Below, piece by piece: positions 41,496 through 51,569 of a stretch of DNA of 64,000 bases. The stretch's first letter is position 1. Each line of letters opens with the position of its first letter. The translations under genes and the position numbers were made by a program. The notes beneath the pieces were generated by a model. The model saw only the letters and a program-made list of their open reading frames with translations, did no database searches and was not told the DNA's origin. Origin of the DNA: Halesus radiatus (Eukaryota; Arthropoda; Insecta; Trichoptera; Limnephilidae); the NCBI GenBank assembly GCA_022606495.2, contig JAHDVE020009097.1:124001-188000 (forward strand), read 5' to 3'.

Positions 41496-42410
41496 CTCTT
41501 ACTTACGTTGTATTTTAAACAAATAAGATGGTCTCCTTGATTGTATATCTCCTTGTTATCTGCTGTGTTGACGGAATTTTGCTCTTACTTATAATGTCTT
41601 TTAAACAAATAAGATGGTCTCCTTGATTGTATATCTCCTTGTTATCTGCTGAATTGATGGAATTTTGCTCTTACTTGTGATGTCTTTTAAACAAATAAGA
41701 TGGTCTCCTTGATTGTATATCTCCTTGTTATCTGCTGTATTGATGGAATTTTCCTCTTACCTATGATGTCTTTTAAACAAATAAGATGGTCTCCTTGATT
41801 GTATATCTCCTTGTTATCTGCTGTATTGATGGAATTTTCCTCTTACCTATGATGTCTTTTAAACAAATAAGATGGTCTCCTTGATTGTATATCTCCTTGT
41901 TATCTGCTGTATTGATGGAATTTTCCTCTTACATATGATGTCTTTTAAACAAATAAGATGGTCTCCTTGATTGTATATCTCCTTGTTATCTGCTGTATTG
42001 ATGGAATTTTCCTCTTACCTATGATGTCTTTTAAACAAATAAGATGGTCTCCTTGATTGTATATCTCCTTGTTATCTGCTGAATTGATGGAATTTTGCTC
42101 TTACTTGTGGTGTCTTTTAAACAAATAAGATGGTCTCCTTGATTGTATATCTCCTTGTTATCTGCTGTATTGATGGAATTTTCCTCTTACCTATGATGTC
42201 TTTTAAACAAATAAGATGGTCTCCTTGATTGTATATCTCCTTGTTATCTGCTGTATTGATGGAATTTTTCTCTTACTTATGATGTCTTTTAAACAAATAA
42301 GATGGTCTCCTTGATTGTATATCTCCTTGTTATCTGCTGTATTGATGAAATTTTGCTCTTACTTATGATATCTTTTAAACAAATAAGATGGTCTCCTTGA
42401 TATCTGCGGA
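41491..42410 (+). repeat. 86-bp tandem array, about 11 units
   Basis: Starts of 'ttttgctcttactt' fall at 41491, 41577 and 41663, giving an exact 86-bp period. Units share 'aaataagatggtctccttga', then ttgtatatctccttgttatc. The unit corresponds to the 3' UTR that follows the same LINE tail at 11000-11065 (gatctccttggttgtatagc on the minus strand). The array therefore appears to be a LINE 3' end amplified in place. Confidence 0.85.
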
Positions 42411-42494
42411 TATCTTTAAAAGTATTTAGATGCTACTATTATCTATTCTCACTGTAACAAAACTGTACTACTGTATTAAGTTTTATTGAGTTTA

Positions 42495-42660
42495 ATTGGT
42501 AGAACTCCATTTATTTTTTTCAAATAAAATTTCGAGTAAATCAAATTTAATAATGTTGTTATTAAGTTCTTCAAGTATTTTAGTTTTTTTTTTAAATTAT
42601 TGTTATAGATGTTTCGGCATTCAAAACCATTTTCAAACTGTGGTTATATAATTCTGCGAC
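42495..42660 (-). repeat. Hammerhead-like repeat, family E, copy 4
   Basis: Contains gtagaactccatttattttt, 'taataatgttgttattaagt' and, on the minus strand, 'gaatgccgaaacatctataa' preceded by TTGAAAA. The palindrome is lost (ACATCTAT). Confidence 0.45.
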
Positions 42661-42834
42661 GACTTGCTTATATAATTTCATTTACTTCCAATTTTTTTTT
42701 GTTTTTGGATAGTGCTTAAAATTATTTATTACCGGTAAAACCGATATACTTTGAAAATAATTGTGATAATTAAAAAAAATCATTTCTGTTAGGTACTTAC
42801 CGTTGAAAGTTAAGGTATAAAATATAAAATACGA

Positions 42835-43003
42835 TAGAGAAATAGAAGAAAAACATATAAAGCAATTTAAAGTATTTCTAATAACCTAAATGAAAGATGA
42901 AACCGGAATAAAAGACAGAAAGTAAAAATATTTCAGTCGCATCTGGGACTCGAACCCAGATCCTCTGCCTATCCGGGGCAACGCTCAACCGACTTAGCTA
43001 ATG
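42835..43003 (-). mobile_element. tRNA-headed SINE, family T, copy 2
   Basis: Minus strand: head 'attagctaagtcggttgagc', loop region CCCCGGATAGG, T arm 'atctgggttcgagtcccaga', then gcgactgaaatattttt and the shared body ttccggtttcatctttcatt. It matches 6231-6400 over head and body. Confidence 0.65.
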
Positions 43004-43096
43004 TTTTTAAAGTTAGTATTCATTTAATCACTTATCAATTATGATGTTTTTCGGCTGACTGTGCAGTCATCAACCATTCGCTTCAAAACTTCTTAA

Positions 43097-43335
43097 CCCT
43101 TTAGGTGCCACCAAACGATACATCGTTCCGATACATTATTGTACTTGAGTGTCACAGAACGATTTATAGCTCGAGCCATAAAATTCGTCACGCGTTACCC
43201 ACGGTTCTAAAATTATGTCACATTATTGAAAACATGTGTCTAAAAATAAAAGTAATCAAAATAAAACAAATATGTGTTCATGGATTATCGACACTTCTCC
43301 ACATTTTTAAAAAAATACATGTGGCACCTAAAGGG
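43097..43335. mobile_element. piggyBac-type MITE, 239 bp
   Basis: Flanked by TTAA at 43093-43096 and 43336-43339. The termini are CCCTTTAGGTGCCAC and its exact inverse GTGGCACCTAAAGGG. TTAA duplications and CCC/GGG ends are diagnostic of piggyBac-family mobilisation. The interior is non-coding; the ORF from 43105 is incidental. Confidence 0.85.
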
Positions 43336-43693
43336 TTAAAGCACTGCAGCGATGTCGATCTTCGAATAGAGAGTTGTATTTGTTTCAAAGTTTTGTTGGG
43401 GAATAACTGTAACTACCCTCAAATACAGAGGTCCGATGTCTGGGGAGAACATTAAAATGGTCTCTTTGTCGTGTATTGTACGCATGAGAGTCACAGGACC
43501 ACTGCAGTTTTTATCACGGGACCACTGCAACAGATAGGTAGGAATCTTCTAATTCATCAAATTGTACATTTGACACATTTGATGTAACTTCCTTCTGTTC
43601 GACATACTTAGTATCATATGCCGGTAAGGCGTGATATGCTCGCGGCTCTGAACATCTTAGCAATATCGGCCACATGCATTTTGGACACGTTGC

Positions 43694-44413
43694 AATAAGG
43701 AACTGCAGTGAAAAATATTATGGCTTTAAAAATATACATTTATATGGATCAGCAATCGCCGATTCTGAATATATAAATACGTAGAATTTGTAAATCGTTA
43801 TTTAAAAGTGAATAAAAAATCATCTCATCAAAACACCTTGTTATGTTGGTACCATTGCATTTGGAATATCTAACGTCACGTATGCATTCTGTTGTTCGAA
43901 TATTATGGAAATTGTTTTTTTTCATTTTGTTTTGTATTTTAAAAATATATTTTTTTTAGTTTTGACGAAATTTAAACTTAATTTGGGTGACTTTAAGGTC
44001 TATAATTGTTGTTCAAAATAAAATAAAACAACTAATATTAATGAAAGAAATTAGAGTATTCATCAGCGAACCAACTGTCAATACGGATATTATGATACTG
44101 TTAATGCTCAATACTATTATGATTCTTTGAGTTAAAGTTTCTAAAAAGGTACATAAGATTATGTTTGCTTATGGTTTACTATCAATAGAATATAAAATTA
44201 TGCACGATAAAGCTCATCCTCGTTTTGACATTTGACATTCTAACCTCAAAACCGACCGGCCATAGAGTTGGAGCGTTTTGGCGGGCTTTGAAAAATTGAT
44301 GCTTTCAATATTATTTTAACTATGAAAACTAACTTTGGATAAAAAACGGAATATTCTGGTATTTTAGTTTGAACTTCATTATTAATAAAAAAATTGGACT
44401 CTAGTTCCTTATT
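43694..44413 (+). mobile_element. MITE-like element, family F, best-preserved copy
   Basis: Left end CAATAAGGAACT, right end AGTTCCTTATTG: a 12-base perfect terminal inverted repeat, imperfect further in. Length ~720 bp, AT-rich interior, no transposase. It defines the family used to call the copies at 1536, 16336, 21862 and 28270. No convincing target duplication can be seen, so the superfamily is open. Confidence 0.8.
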
Positions 44414-44439
44414 GTTTTTGACTTTGTCAGAGGCATACA

Positions 44440-44725
44440 TATATGATACACAGTTTAGCTAATGGAAAGCTATTGCACCAGCCCTGCCCAGTGTGCACTA
44501 TGCCGCTGTATGTAAACTGCGTATAGTTGGTGAGGTAACGGTGCGGCCGCGCCAGAGCCCCGCACAAAGGATGTTCTCATGTACTGAGGAGAATATGTTC
44601 AATGGGTAATATCCGGTCACTCCCACTGACGCTGCTGTGCTCCTCCGTGCCTACTATCAGTACCAGCAAGTACCAGCTCTGGAGTACTGCGGAGGGGCCA
44701 TGCTGAATTCTGCGACTGAATAATT
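44440..44725. other. GC-richer single-copy block of unknown function
   Basis: Contains 'ggtgcggccgcgccagagcc' and 'ctcccactgacgctgctgtg'; clearly less AT-rich than its surroundings. No long ORF. It could be a non-coding exon or a regulatory block upstream of the Na+/K+-ATPase beta exon. Confidence 0.35.
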
Positions 44726-44924
44726 TATTTTAGCAATTTATATAATGTATGTAGACGAAGTTTATCATTTGTATTAATTACTCACCCTTCTCCTGTGAGT
44801 AAAATCTGGCAATCTGCATTACTTAACCGTCCCACGAAGGTTGCTACTAGAAAGCTTTCAGTCTTCATTCATTCGCCCATGTGTTAACATTTTTTTAATA
44901 TTTTTGGAATAGGCACCTACCACA

Positions 44925-45020
44925 ATGCATTCTCATCATCCTACATCATCGTTCATCAGCAAAACATTCGACGTGCAAGAGCACAGCACCAGTTTGAAGG
45001 CTGATGTCAACAGCACGTGA
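44925..45020 (+). CDS. Candidate small ORF or exon, 31 residues
   Basis: ATG to TGA encodes MHSHHPTSSFISKTFDVQEH and eleven more residues. A pyrimidine-poor AG at ~44912 precedes it, and CAC|GTGAAC could be a donor. The base composition is coding-like, but the length makes chance likely. Confidence 0.2.
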   Translation: MHSHHPTSSFISKTFDVQEHSTSLKADVNST

Positions 45021-45060
45021 ACATAGTATATGAATTTCTTCTAGTTATTCTTTAAAACAG

Positions 45061-45108
45061 CAAAAACGTGACATAAGACCGACAATTGGATCTTATGTCA
45101 CGTTTTTG
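45061..45108. repeat. Perfect 18-bp inverted repeat with 12-base loop
   Basis: Arms CAAAAACGTGACATAAGA (45061-45078) and its exact inverse (45091-45108) around CCGACAATTGGA. CC/GG in the loop could extend the stem. No second copy was seen in the window. Confidence 0.85.
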
Positions 45109-45302
45109 ATTTTGCATTCGTTAACCCTCCTTTATTTAGCCAGTGCTCCTTTAAGACCCGTGTCAAGTACCTCAAAAATTTATTCATTTTCATCACATCA
45201 AAATCAGTGAAGACAATATTAACAAATCTCAAATGAAATATAAAACAGAAAACAAAAAAGGTAGCCGAGGACCTCTCGGTCTATCCGAGACCAGCGCTAT
45301 AT

Positions 45303-45372
45303 AATAATAATAATAATTTGATTATTTCTATAGCGCCGTTTTCGTGGGAACATCACCACAAGGGCGCTCCAA
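45303..45372 (+). repeat. Family G element, copy 5
   Basis: (AAT)n, then 'ctatagcgccgttttcgtgg', gaacatcacca and aagggcgctccaagtg; the 3' flank diverges. Confidence 0.6.
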
Positions 45373-45639
45373 GTGAACTAATGCCACCTTATTGCTTTAC
45401 GTCATTTTATAGATCATACTTCAATTTCAGAACTGTTAATATCATCTTCGATTAATCCCCACATATTTTTTGGCTACTATCTTTCTTACGTGATTGCAAG
45501 ATTTTACTCGAACGTTTTTGCAATCTGCATAGATAGTGTGTCGCATTTTTCCTAATGAATATAGCGTAAAGGAAATTCACTTATATTCACGACCTGACGA
45601 GGCATGGGAGATTTTTTGTTTTTTTTTACTAGTGAAAAT

Positions 45640-46190
45640 TTATAAATAAATGAATTAAAAATTACTTTGCATTCACCACTTTATACATATCAACATGTTT
45701 CGAAAGCTATGCTTTCTTCATTAGGATTATATATAATACTAAAAAATAATAATGCAAGAATAGACAAATTATTAACATAAACAAAAATTGATTAAAGTAT
45801 GGAAGTAATTAATCAAATGTTAATAAAAAATTGAATAATAAATTTATATTTGAAATTAAAATAGAAATTATTTTTACTATTAATATTAATATAAATATAA
45901 ATTCATAAAATAACTATTAAAAAGAAAATTGTTTTTTAATTATGTTTAATTCACTATTAGCACTTTTCTGATTGCTAAAATTTCAAATGTGTCTAATAGA
46001 AAACCGATTGTATTTGTGTCTAAAATTTTCAAACCTTTATATCAAAAGAATGATTGTTTTCTAAAATATGATTGGCAAATTAAGAATAATTGTTATTATT
46101 TAAACACCATAGGTCTTAACTCTAATACTTTTCTAATTTTGAATTAATTAATTAATAATGACGCCAGAAAGTGAACACCAATCTTTTGAA
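45640..46190. mobile_element. Penelope-like remnant, family D, long copy
   Basis: The left side has 'attactttgcattcaccact' and a minus-strand hammerhead remnant whose core reads CTAATGA (G5 mutated), so it is inactive. The right end is 'taataatgacgccagaaagt'. The AT-rich interior of ~400 bases has no ORF. Confidence 0.55.
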
Positions 46191-46229
46191 GATATTATTG
46201 TTTCATGAAAATTTCATGGAATACTTCTC

Positions 46230-46652
46230 GCTCCCTTGAGAAACTGGGAATAATAGCCCAAGTAACGAATTAAGGATGCCGCTGCAAGTGCGAGGAGCTC
46301 TCAGTGTCTCCAGGTTGCCCCTCATCCGGCGGCCATAATGGCGGTCAATCAGCGAAACTGGGCTGATTGTCAGGCAAGCCATTAGGCCGACAGACCTCGC
46401 CAGATCGACTCCTGCCACTGCCAACGCCGGGACCAGTGCCGCACGACCCGACACGTCCCGCGACGCTAACACGCGCTCCCGTTTCCAACACATACATAGA
46501 CCATTTCAAAGAGAAGTTCTGATTGCAATGATTGCTGTGTGAATCGGAGATTTTTCCTGAACGACGGGAAAGCGCCGTTAACGTCGACGCCCGTTGTGTC
46601 CGACGCCGGAAGGTTGACGCTTTGTCTTACCGCCGTGATCTAACGTATAGTC
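46230..46652 (+). promoter_or_regulatory. Promoter and 5' UTR region of the Na+/K+-ATPase beta gene
   Basis: GC/CpG-rich upstream block with 'tccggcggccataatggcgg', then a likely 5' UTR from ~46530 (gattgctgtgtgaatcggag ... gccgttaacgtcgacgcccg). An in-frame TAA lies 12 bases before the ATG. No TATA box is seen. The transcription start cannot be fixed by eye. Confidence 0.5.
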
Positions 46653-46890
46653 ATGCCGTCTATAACGCAGACCATTGTGAACAACCCGCGGCCGTCCGTA
46701 ACGTCGCTGGGCAAGTCGAAGGACGGCAAGCGAGCCTCCAAGGACAAGCGCATTAGCGACCTGAACAGCATCGAGCACTTCACGCAGTACTACAGGTCCC
46801 CGGAGAACATCACCAAGAAGGATGCCTTCAAGAGGTTCCTGTGGAACCCCAAGACGGGCGCCGTGTGCGGCAGGACCGGATCTAGTTGGT
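46653..46890 (+). CDS. nrv: Na+/K+-ATPase beta subunit (Nervana type), first coding exon
   Basis: The exon encodes 79 residues plus one base: MPSITQTIVNN..., a long basic cytosolic N-terminus, then KRFLWNPKTGAVCGRTGSSW. F-x-W/Y-N-(x)n-GRTGSSW is the conserved juxtamembrane signature of P-type ATPase beta subunits. It stops exactly where the single transmembrane helix should begin, at donor TGG T|GTAAGT (46891). The start is fixed by the upstream in-frame stop TAA. The product would pair with the pump alpha subunit at the plasma membrane and, in insects, also support septate junctions (family knowledge). The exons for the membrane helix and ectodomain are not found in the remaining 17 kb. Confidence 0.85.
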
Positions 46891-46899
46891 GTAAGTATA

Positions 46900-48130
46900 T
46901 TCGTAAATATTTTATATGATTTTAAGTTTTTTTAAGTAGAGAAATATTAAAATACAAAATGGTATTCTAACTATTCGATATTTTAATTTTTTTCCGAGTT
47001 CTCCTCACTAGGAGGACCCGTTCTCAGGCGGACTATAGGTTTACTTTGATGTTATTTAATTAGGTGCATCTTCTATGTCATTCTTAAGGGTGTTTTTAAG
47101 GTTGTTTCATTGATATCTTTCAGCCATACTTTAATTCTTGACTTGTATTCATTAAGATCTTTTATTCGTTTTATATCTGGGGGAAGGAATTATTCACCTG
47201 GTAATCTATCGCGTTTCTTAAATTCTATGATTGTAAAAAAAATGTTCTATTTACTAAATTATGTAAATACAAATTTAGTGCCTCCACACCATATAACTGT
47301 TTTACTTTTTTAATAGATTCTTACGCGCCGGTTCAGCGTCTGTATAGAAATGCCGGCCTAATGCCCGAATTAATGCCGTTATAATTATATCTACGTCAGC
47401 CGTGGTAATAAGTCGAGTTTTTCAAGGAATAATTCTAATATTCCACACTTTTATCACAGTCTCTAAATTGCTTCAGTAAGTACAATTCTGTGGTACAAAA
47501 TTATATTTCAGCACATTAATAACCCTTTATATAATACAAATAGACTAGAGCACACTTACAATACTCGTCTCAATGGTTCCTAATCATACAAACAAATGTG
47601 GACAAAGAACGTTAGATCACATGATTCCTAGCTGTATAAATATACAGTTAATAAATATATTGCCTATCTGAAAGAAACTATTTGTATAAGATTATAAGGA
47701 AATATTATTTTATGTACGATCTATTGTTGTTGTTTTTATAATTTTTTTATGTTTTTGTGGAAATATTTTTGAGTAAGATTCTTGAAAAATATTTATGCTT
47801 TAAGTCTGTTACATATATTTTTATTTTATATAGATACATTTATATTTTGCAACCTCAACTGTAAATTTTGAGTTTTGAATAACAAGCTTCCGTTAGAAAA
47901 ACTACAAAAAAGTAGTTTATCGGGACTTTTTGCAATATATTTTTAAAAAATATTCCGTCCTTACGCGTTGCATAATATTTACACAGTGATTATGTAAAGG
48001 AGTATGTGGTATGTGTGTATCTTTATTGGTATTAGATAACCATGTATTATGATCTAGTTGTAAGCCAGAGAGTAAAGTGATCAATTGATTTAACAAATCC
48101 TTTTTACGATTCGTGAATATTTTTTGAGGT
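46900..48130. other. Start of the putative first intron; nothing recognised
   Basis: AT-rich sequence without a splice-bounded coding segment. The ORF at 47110-47313 has no recognisable features. Confidence 0.4.
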
Positions 48131-48132
48131 GT

Positions 48133-48345
48133 GAATACCGTACTAGAGCCAAAATGCCAAAATTCAGTGAGACTATGTCAACCCCTCAGATCAGACATCC
48201 TCAAATTGGGGTCGTGAGACTGAAGAAAATTATAAGGGGGAAAAAGACGTGGAAGAGTAAGGCAGGGGTGTACTTGGCTATTCAGATCTGGTCACTGAAC
48301 AGGCCAAAGGAATTTGAAGCGACCCAACAGATGGCGCTCATTCAA
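48133..48345 (-). mobile_element. SINE family A, diverged subfamily copy
   Basis: 'gaataccgtactagagccaa', then ggggtcgtgagactgaagaa and 'attcagatctggtcactgaa' follow the family A order with many substitutions. It continues into 'cagatggcgctcattcaaat', a block also seen (reversed) near 49370 and 57120. Confidence 0.55.
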
Positions 48346-48922
48346 ATATTTAGGAAAAAAACTCTTTTACCACTTAACGCTTTCAAATACTAGATGAATT
48401 ATTTGTTGGTGGGTTTACATATGGAATATGAAATGGAATAAATTGTTATTGGAAGTTTAAAGCTTAAGTCCCTCAAGAAATTTATAAAAAATAATTGATA
48501 ATCGAGAATCGAGAAATTTCGGAAAACGTAAAATAGATACAAATAATTTTTTCCCAATTTTACGGTTTTAACCCTTTAAGGGTGTTCTTGGTCATCATTC
48601 CAAACTATGACGAGAGAAGAAATTTCATAATTATTGGTAGATTGCAGTCGAGTTCCGGCTTAGAAGAGATGAGATGTTGGATGGAGGGGAGACAATTTTA
48701 GATAAGGTTTGATAGAAGAAAGGATATTTGTTTAGAGAGGGACAATAAAAAGATGTGATTTAGACCTCAGAAAGTACAATCTGGGGAGTAAAGCACGTGA
48801 GTTTTAAAAATGTGAGAGGGAATGGAGCAATGTCCAATTCTCATTCGAATAAGATATGAAATTTTATTTTTGGAAAAATGGAAAAATCGTTGAAACCACG
48901 GTTTTGATAGGATAACCCTTAA

Positions 48923-49153
48923 CCCTTTGAACCCTAAGGCGTTCATTGTATTAGCACCATATTCCTGAGAAATTTTTGAACAAAATATAATATTTGACTA
49001 CAATGCAATTTTGATCAAAAATCATTTGTCAATAAGAAAACCATTTTTTGTATCATAATAATTGCAAACTTCCAGTAGCAAAAAAAAAATAGGCCTTTAG
49101 GGTATTTGCCTCTCCAAATCAGGCCGGTTTACCGGCCTATGGGGTTCAAAGGG
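48923..49153. mobile_element. piggyBac-type MITE, 231 bp
   Basis: TTAA at 48919-48922 and 49154-49157 flank termini CCCTTTGAACCC and GGGTTCAAAGGG, perfect inverted repeats for 12 bases, with an internal ccggtttaccgg palindrome near the right end. Non-coding. A different family from 43097-43335 but built the same way. Confidence 0.85.
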
Positions 49154-49629
49154 TTAATAATAATAAAAATAATATTTATTTATATTTATAACAAACCTCG
49201 TATGTGTTAGTTTTACAATAATATATTGCATTTTTATATTTCTTGGTGGATTTGAGCTATAAATCTACTGTAACAATTTATTCCATTTCATATTCAGTGT
49301 GTACACCCGCCAACAAACAATTCATTTCAATACTTAAAACCATTTCTTGCTAAAAGCGAATTTTTCAAAAATATTTAAATTAGCGCCATCATGTGAGTAT
49401 GTAACCTTTCTTTTATTCTTACCCTATACCCTCCACTACACTCTCTTAATATTTGCTTTATGAACGTGCTAATATATACATTTTGGTTCAGTCAAGAGGG
49501 AGGGCAATATGTCCAGGGGGTGGGTAACTATATTTTCTCACGGTCCTAACCAGTGGTGTTTTTCTCTAAAGTTCGTTTGCGCAGTGAACTCTCATAAGAA
49601 AGATAAAAAAGGACAACAGCCATGTATAA

Positions 49630-49915
49630 TATTTTTATCACGCTTTAAACAGCGCACCTAAAAATCCACTCGTCCTTATAGGTAAAACTGCCCGAGAGCG
49701 AGTCCGAAATAAATTCCATATGTGCGTCATTAATTCAGCATCTATGGAGCTTTCTGTCCTAATAAATAGTTCATACATTGTCATTCTCGCGGCGCTTCGA
49801 AGGGAAACCGTGCCGAGCGTGCAATCCTTCGGAATCTCCAAGGAGGACGTGTGCTCAGATATATGAAGATTTGTTAGCAACAGATTTGAACGGTATATAG
49901 TGTTTTGCAAGAATC
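49630..49915. other. GC-richer block in the putative intron
   Basis: About 280 bases (e.g. 'ctcgcggcgcttcgaaggga', 'aatctccaaggaggacgtgt') stand out from the AT-rich surroundings. The minus strand stays open for 90 codons with no recognisable domain. It could be a regulatory element or a retroelement scrap. Confidence 0.35.
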
Positions 49916-49919
49916 ATCA

Positions 49920-51135
49920 GATTTTTTCTATCGTTATTAAAATAAGTTAATTAAAGATAAAAGTTAAATAAGAAAAAAACGAGCAGTAATTATTGTTCTA
50001 CTTAAAACTCTTTTGTTACCTACGGCATTATATTAGGTATTCATTACCTATGGACGTTTTAATCAATCGTCGAATTATATGTTGTTGTCAGGATGCTAAT
50101 TTCCGGTGCGATTATATAGTAAAATTCCCTTAGATCTACTCAAAAACACATATAATATGGAAAAATTAACATAGTTTTTTTTTAAATCCACATAGAACGA
50201 ATTTTTTAATGTCCTTTTGAACTCCCAGTGTGATAGGCTACGAACTGCCACTGGGTGTAACTACACAAAGTTCTATATAGTATATTCTTCTATATTCTTT
50301 TATATAGCAGACAGAATATTGCACTCACCGCTTTGTTCGGCTGAAATAAACACACATTATTATTATTATTAACAGAAACAGGCATACAAACCTACATTTA
50401 TTTTTTATACTGATTGACTTCCACGAGACCTACCCCTTCTCGATTAACTGTTTAGATTTTAAATAATTATTATTGTTCAAAAATTACAAAAAATATTTTT
50501 ATCTCTTTTTTATATCTTTGATCCTTCTGTCTATGAAAACACATATCGTCATGCAATATTAAAGTCATTTTGCTTAAACCCTATAGGTTCTTTGGCGATG
50601 AGCTTTTCAAAGAATTTAATATCCTGGATGTTCGTCAAAACTTCATAAAAAGGGTTATTATCCACGTACACAAAAACCTAGAAAATCTTTAAAATCGATA
50701 ATAAATATATATTCCAAGAAGTCACACCAGAAAGGTCCCGAGGATCAATATGGCAAAATATGAAGGACCGAAAATATCTAATAAAATCTCCCCAGAAATA
50801 CACATTAAAATCTGCAACACGTCATACGAGTACATCGGTTCAATAAAAATCAAATGATTAATTGGCTTCGGTAGAGGGGTGTCTAAAAATTATTAAAAAT
50901 TTCGCTTGAATTAATTCATATCTATTATTCATAATGCACTTAGTAGAGAGATTAAATAAAAATAATAATTACATAATATTACAGCGCGCACAACTGGAGC
51001 ATTAGGTTCCTTAGAACAGGCAATCTGCCTAGCTGGGAACTAATAACGACGTGACAAGACATAATAGCACTTGTAATTATAATTATTTTCAGCTGTTTAA
51101 ATATTCTCATTTTTTTTATACTATCCTTTGAAATT
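49920..51135. other. AT-rich intronic stretch; nothing recognised
   Basis: No coding segment, no clear family match. (TTA)n near 50360. Confidence 0.4.
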
Positions 51136-51139
51136 TATT

Positions 51140-51560
51140 ATAGGATATCTTCTTCTGTCTTCTTTTTCTCTATTATATATAGAAGCATGTCCCGGGCGGG
51201 CGGTATGTGTTTGTTTTGCATTCAAATCTACAGTTTTATTCCGAGCTTGATACAATTTTGCACACTTGACCTTCGAAATAAGATGCAGAAACACCGTGTA
51301 CATGAGATTTCTAAAAACTACCCCCTTTCCTATTTCCCACCCCATAAAGCAAAATGTTGGTATTTCTTTGTGAAATTTTGCACACTTGACGTTCAAAATA
51401 AGAGAAAAATTATTGGATAAGGAGATGGGTATAGCTGGTGATGAGGTTAGGGGTTGGGGGTAGAAGAAATAGGGATAGGGGTAGGAGTAGGGGTAACACA
51501 TTGCAACCTCAAAACTTTACTCCAAACCATTCATAACCATGAGCAACGGGGTACTTCACC
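51140..51560 (-). repeat. Family M, longest copy
   Basis: Reverse orientation relative to 12055 and 56150. It shows 'attttgcacacttgaccttc' and, further on, 'attttgcacacttgacgttc' (an internal near-duplication), then the (gggta)n-rich stretch at 51440-51497. Opposite-strand ORFs here are by-products. Confidence 0.55.
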
Positions 51561-51569
51561 TGGTATGCT

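Noticed and set aside
41491..42410. CRISPR-like array
   Set aside because: An eukaryotic 86-bp tandem repeat with no unique spacers; units are contiguous.
43030..43075. Minus-strand TTGATGACTGCACAGTCAGC followed by CGAAAAACATC as a hammerhead
   Set aside because: The stable hairpin GACTG/CAGTC uses part of the core, position 3 is mutated and there is no stem III palindrome.
43105..43455. 116-residue ORF
   Set aside because: Starts inside the piggyBac-type MITE and runs out of it; no domain.
45690..45730. Family D hammerhead at 45.7 kb
   Set aside because: The core reads CTAATGA; loss of G5 is expected to abolish cleavage.
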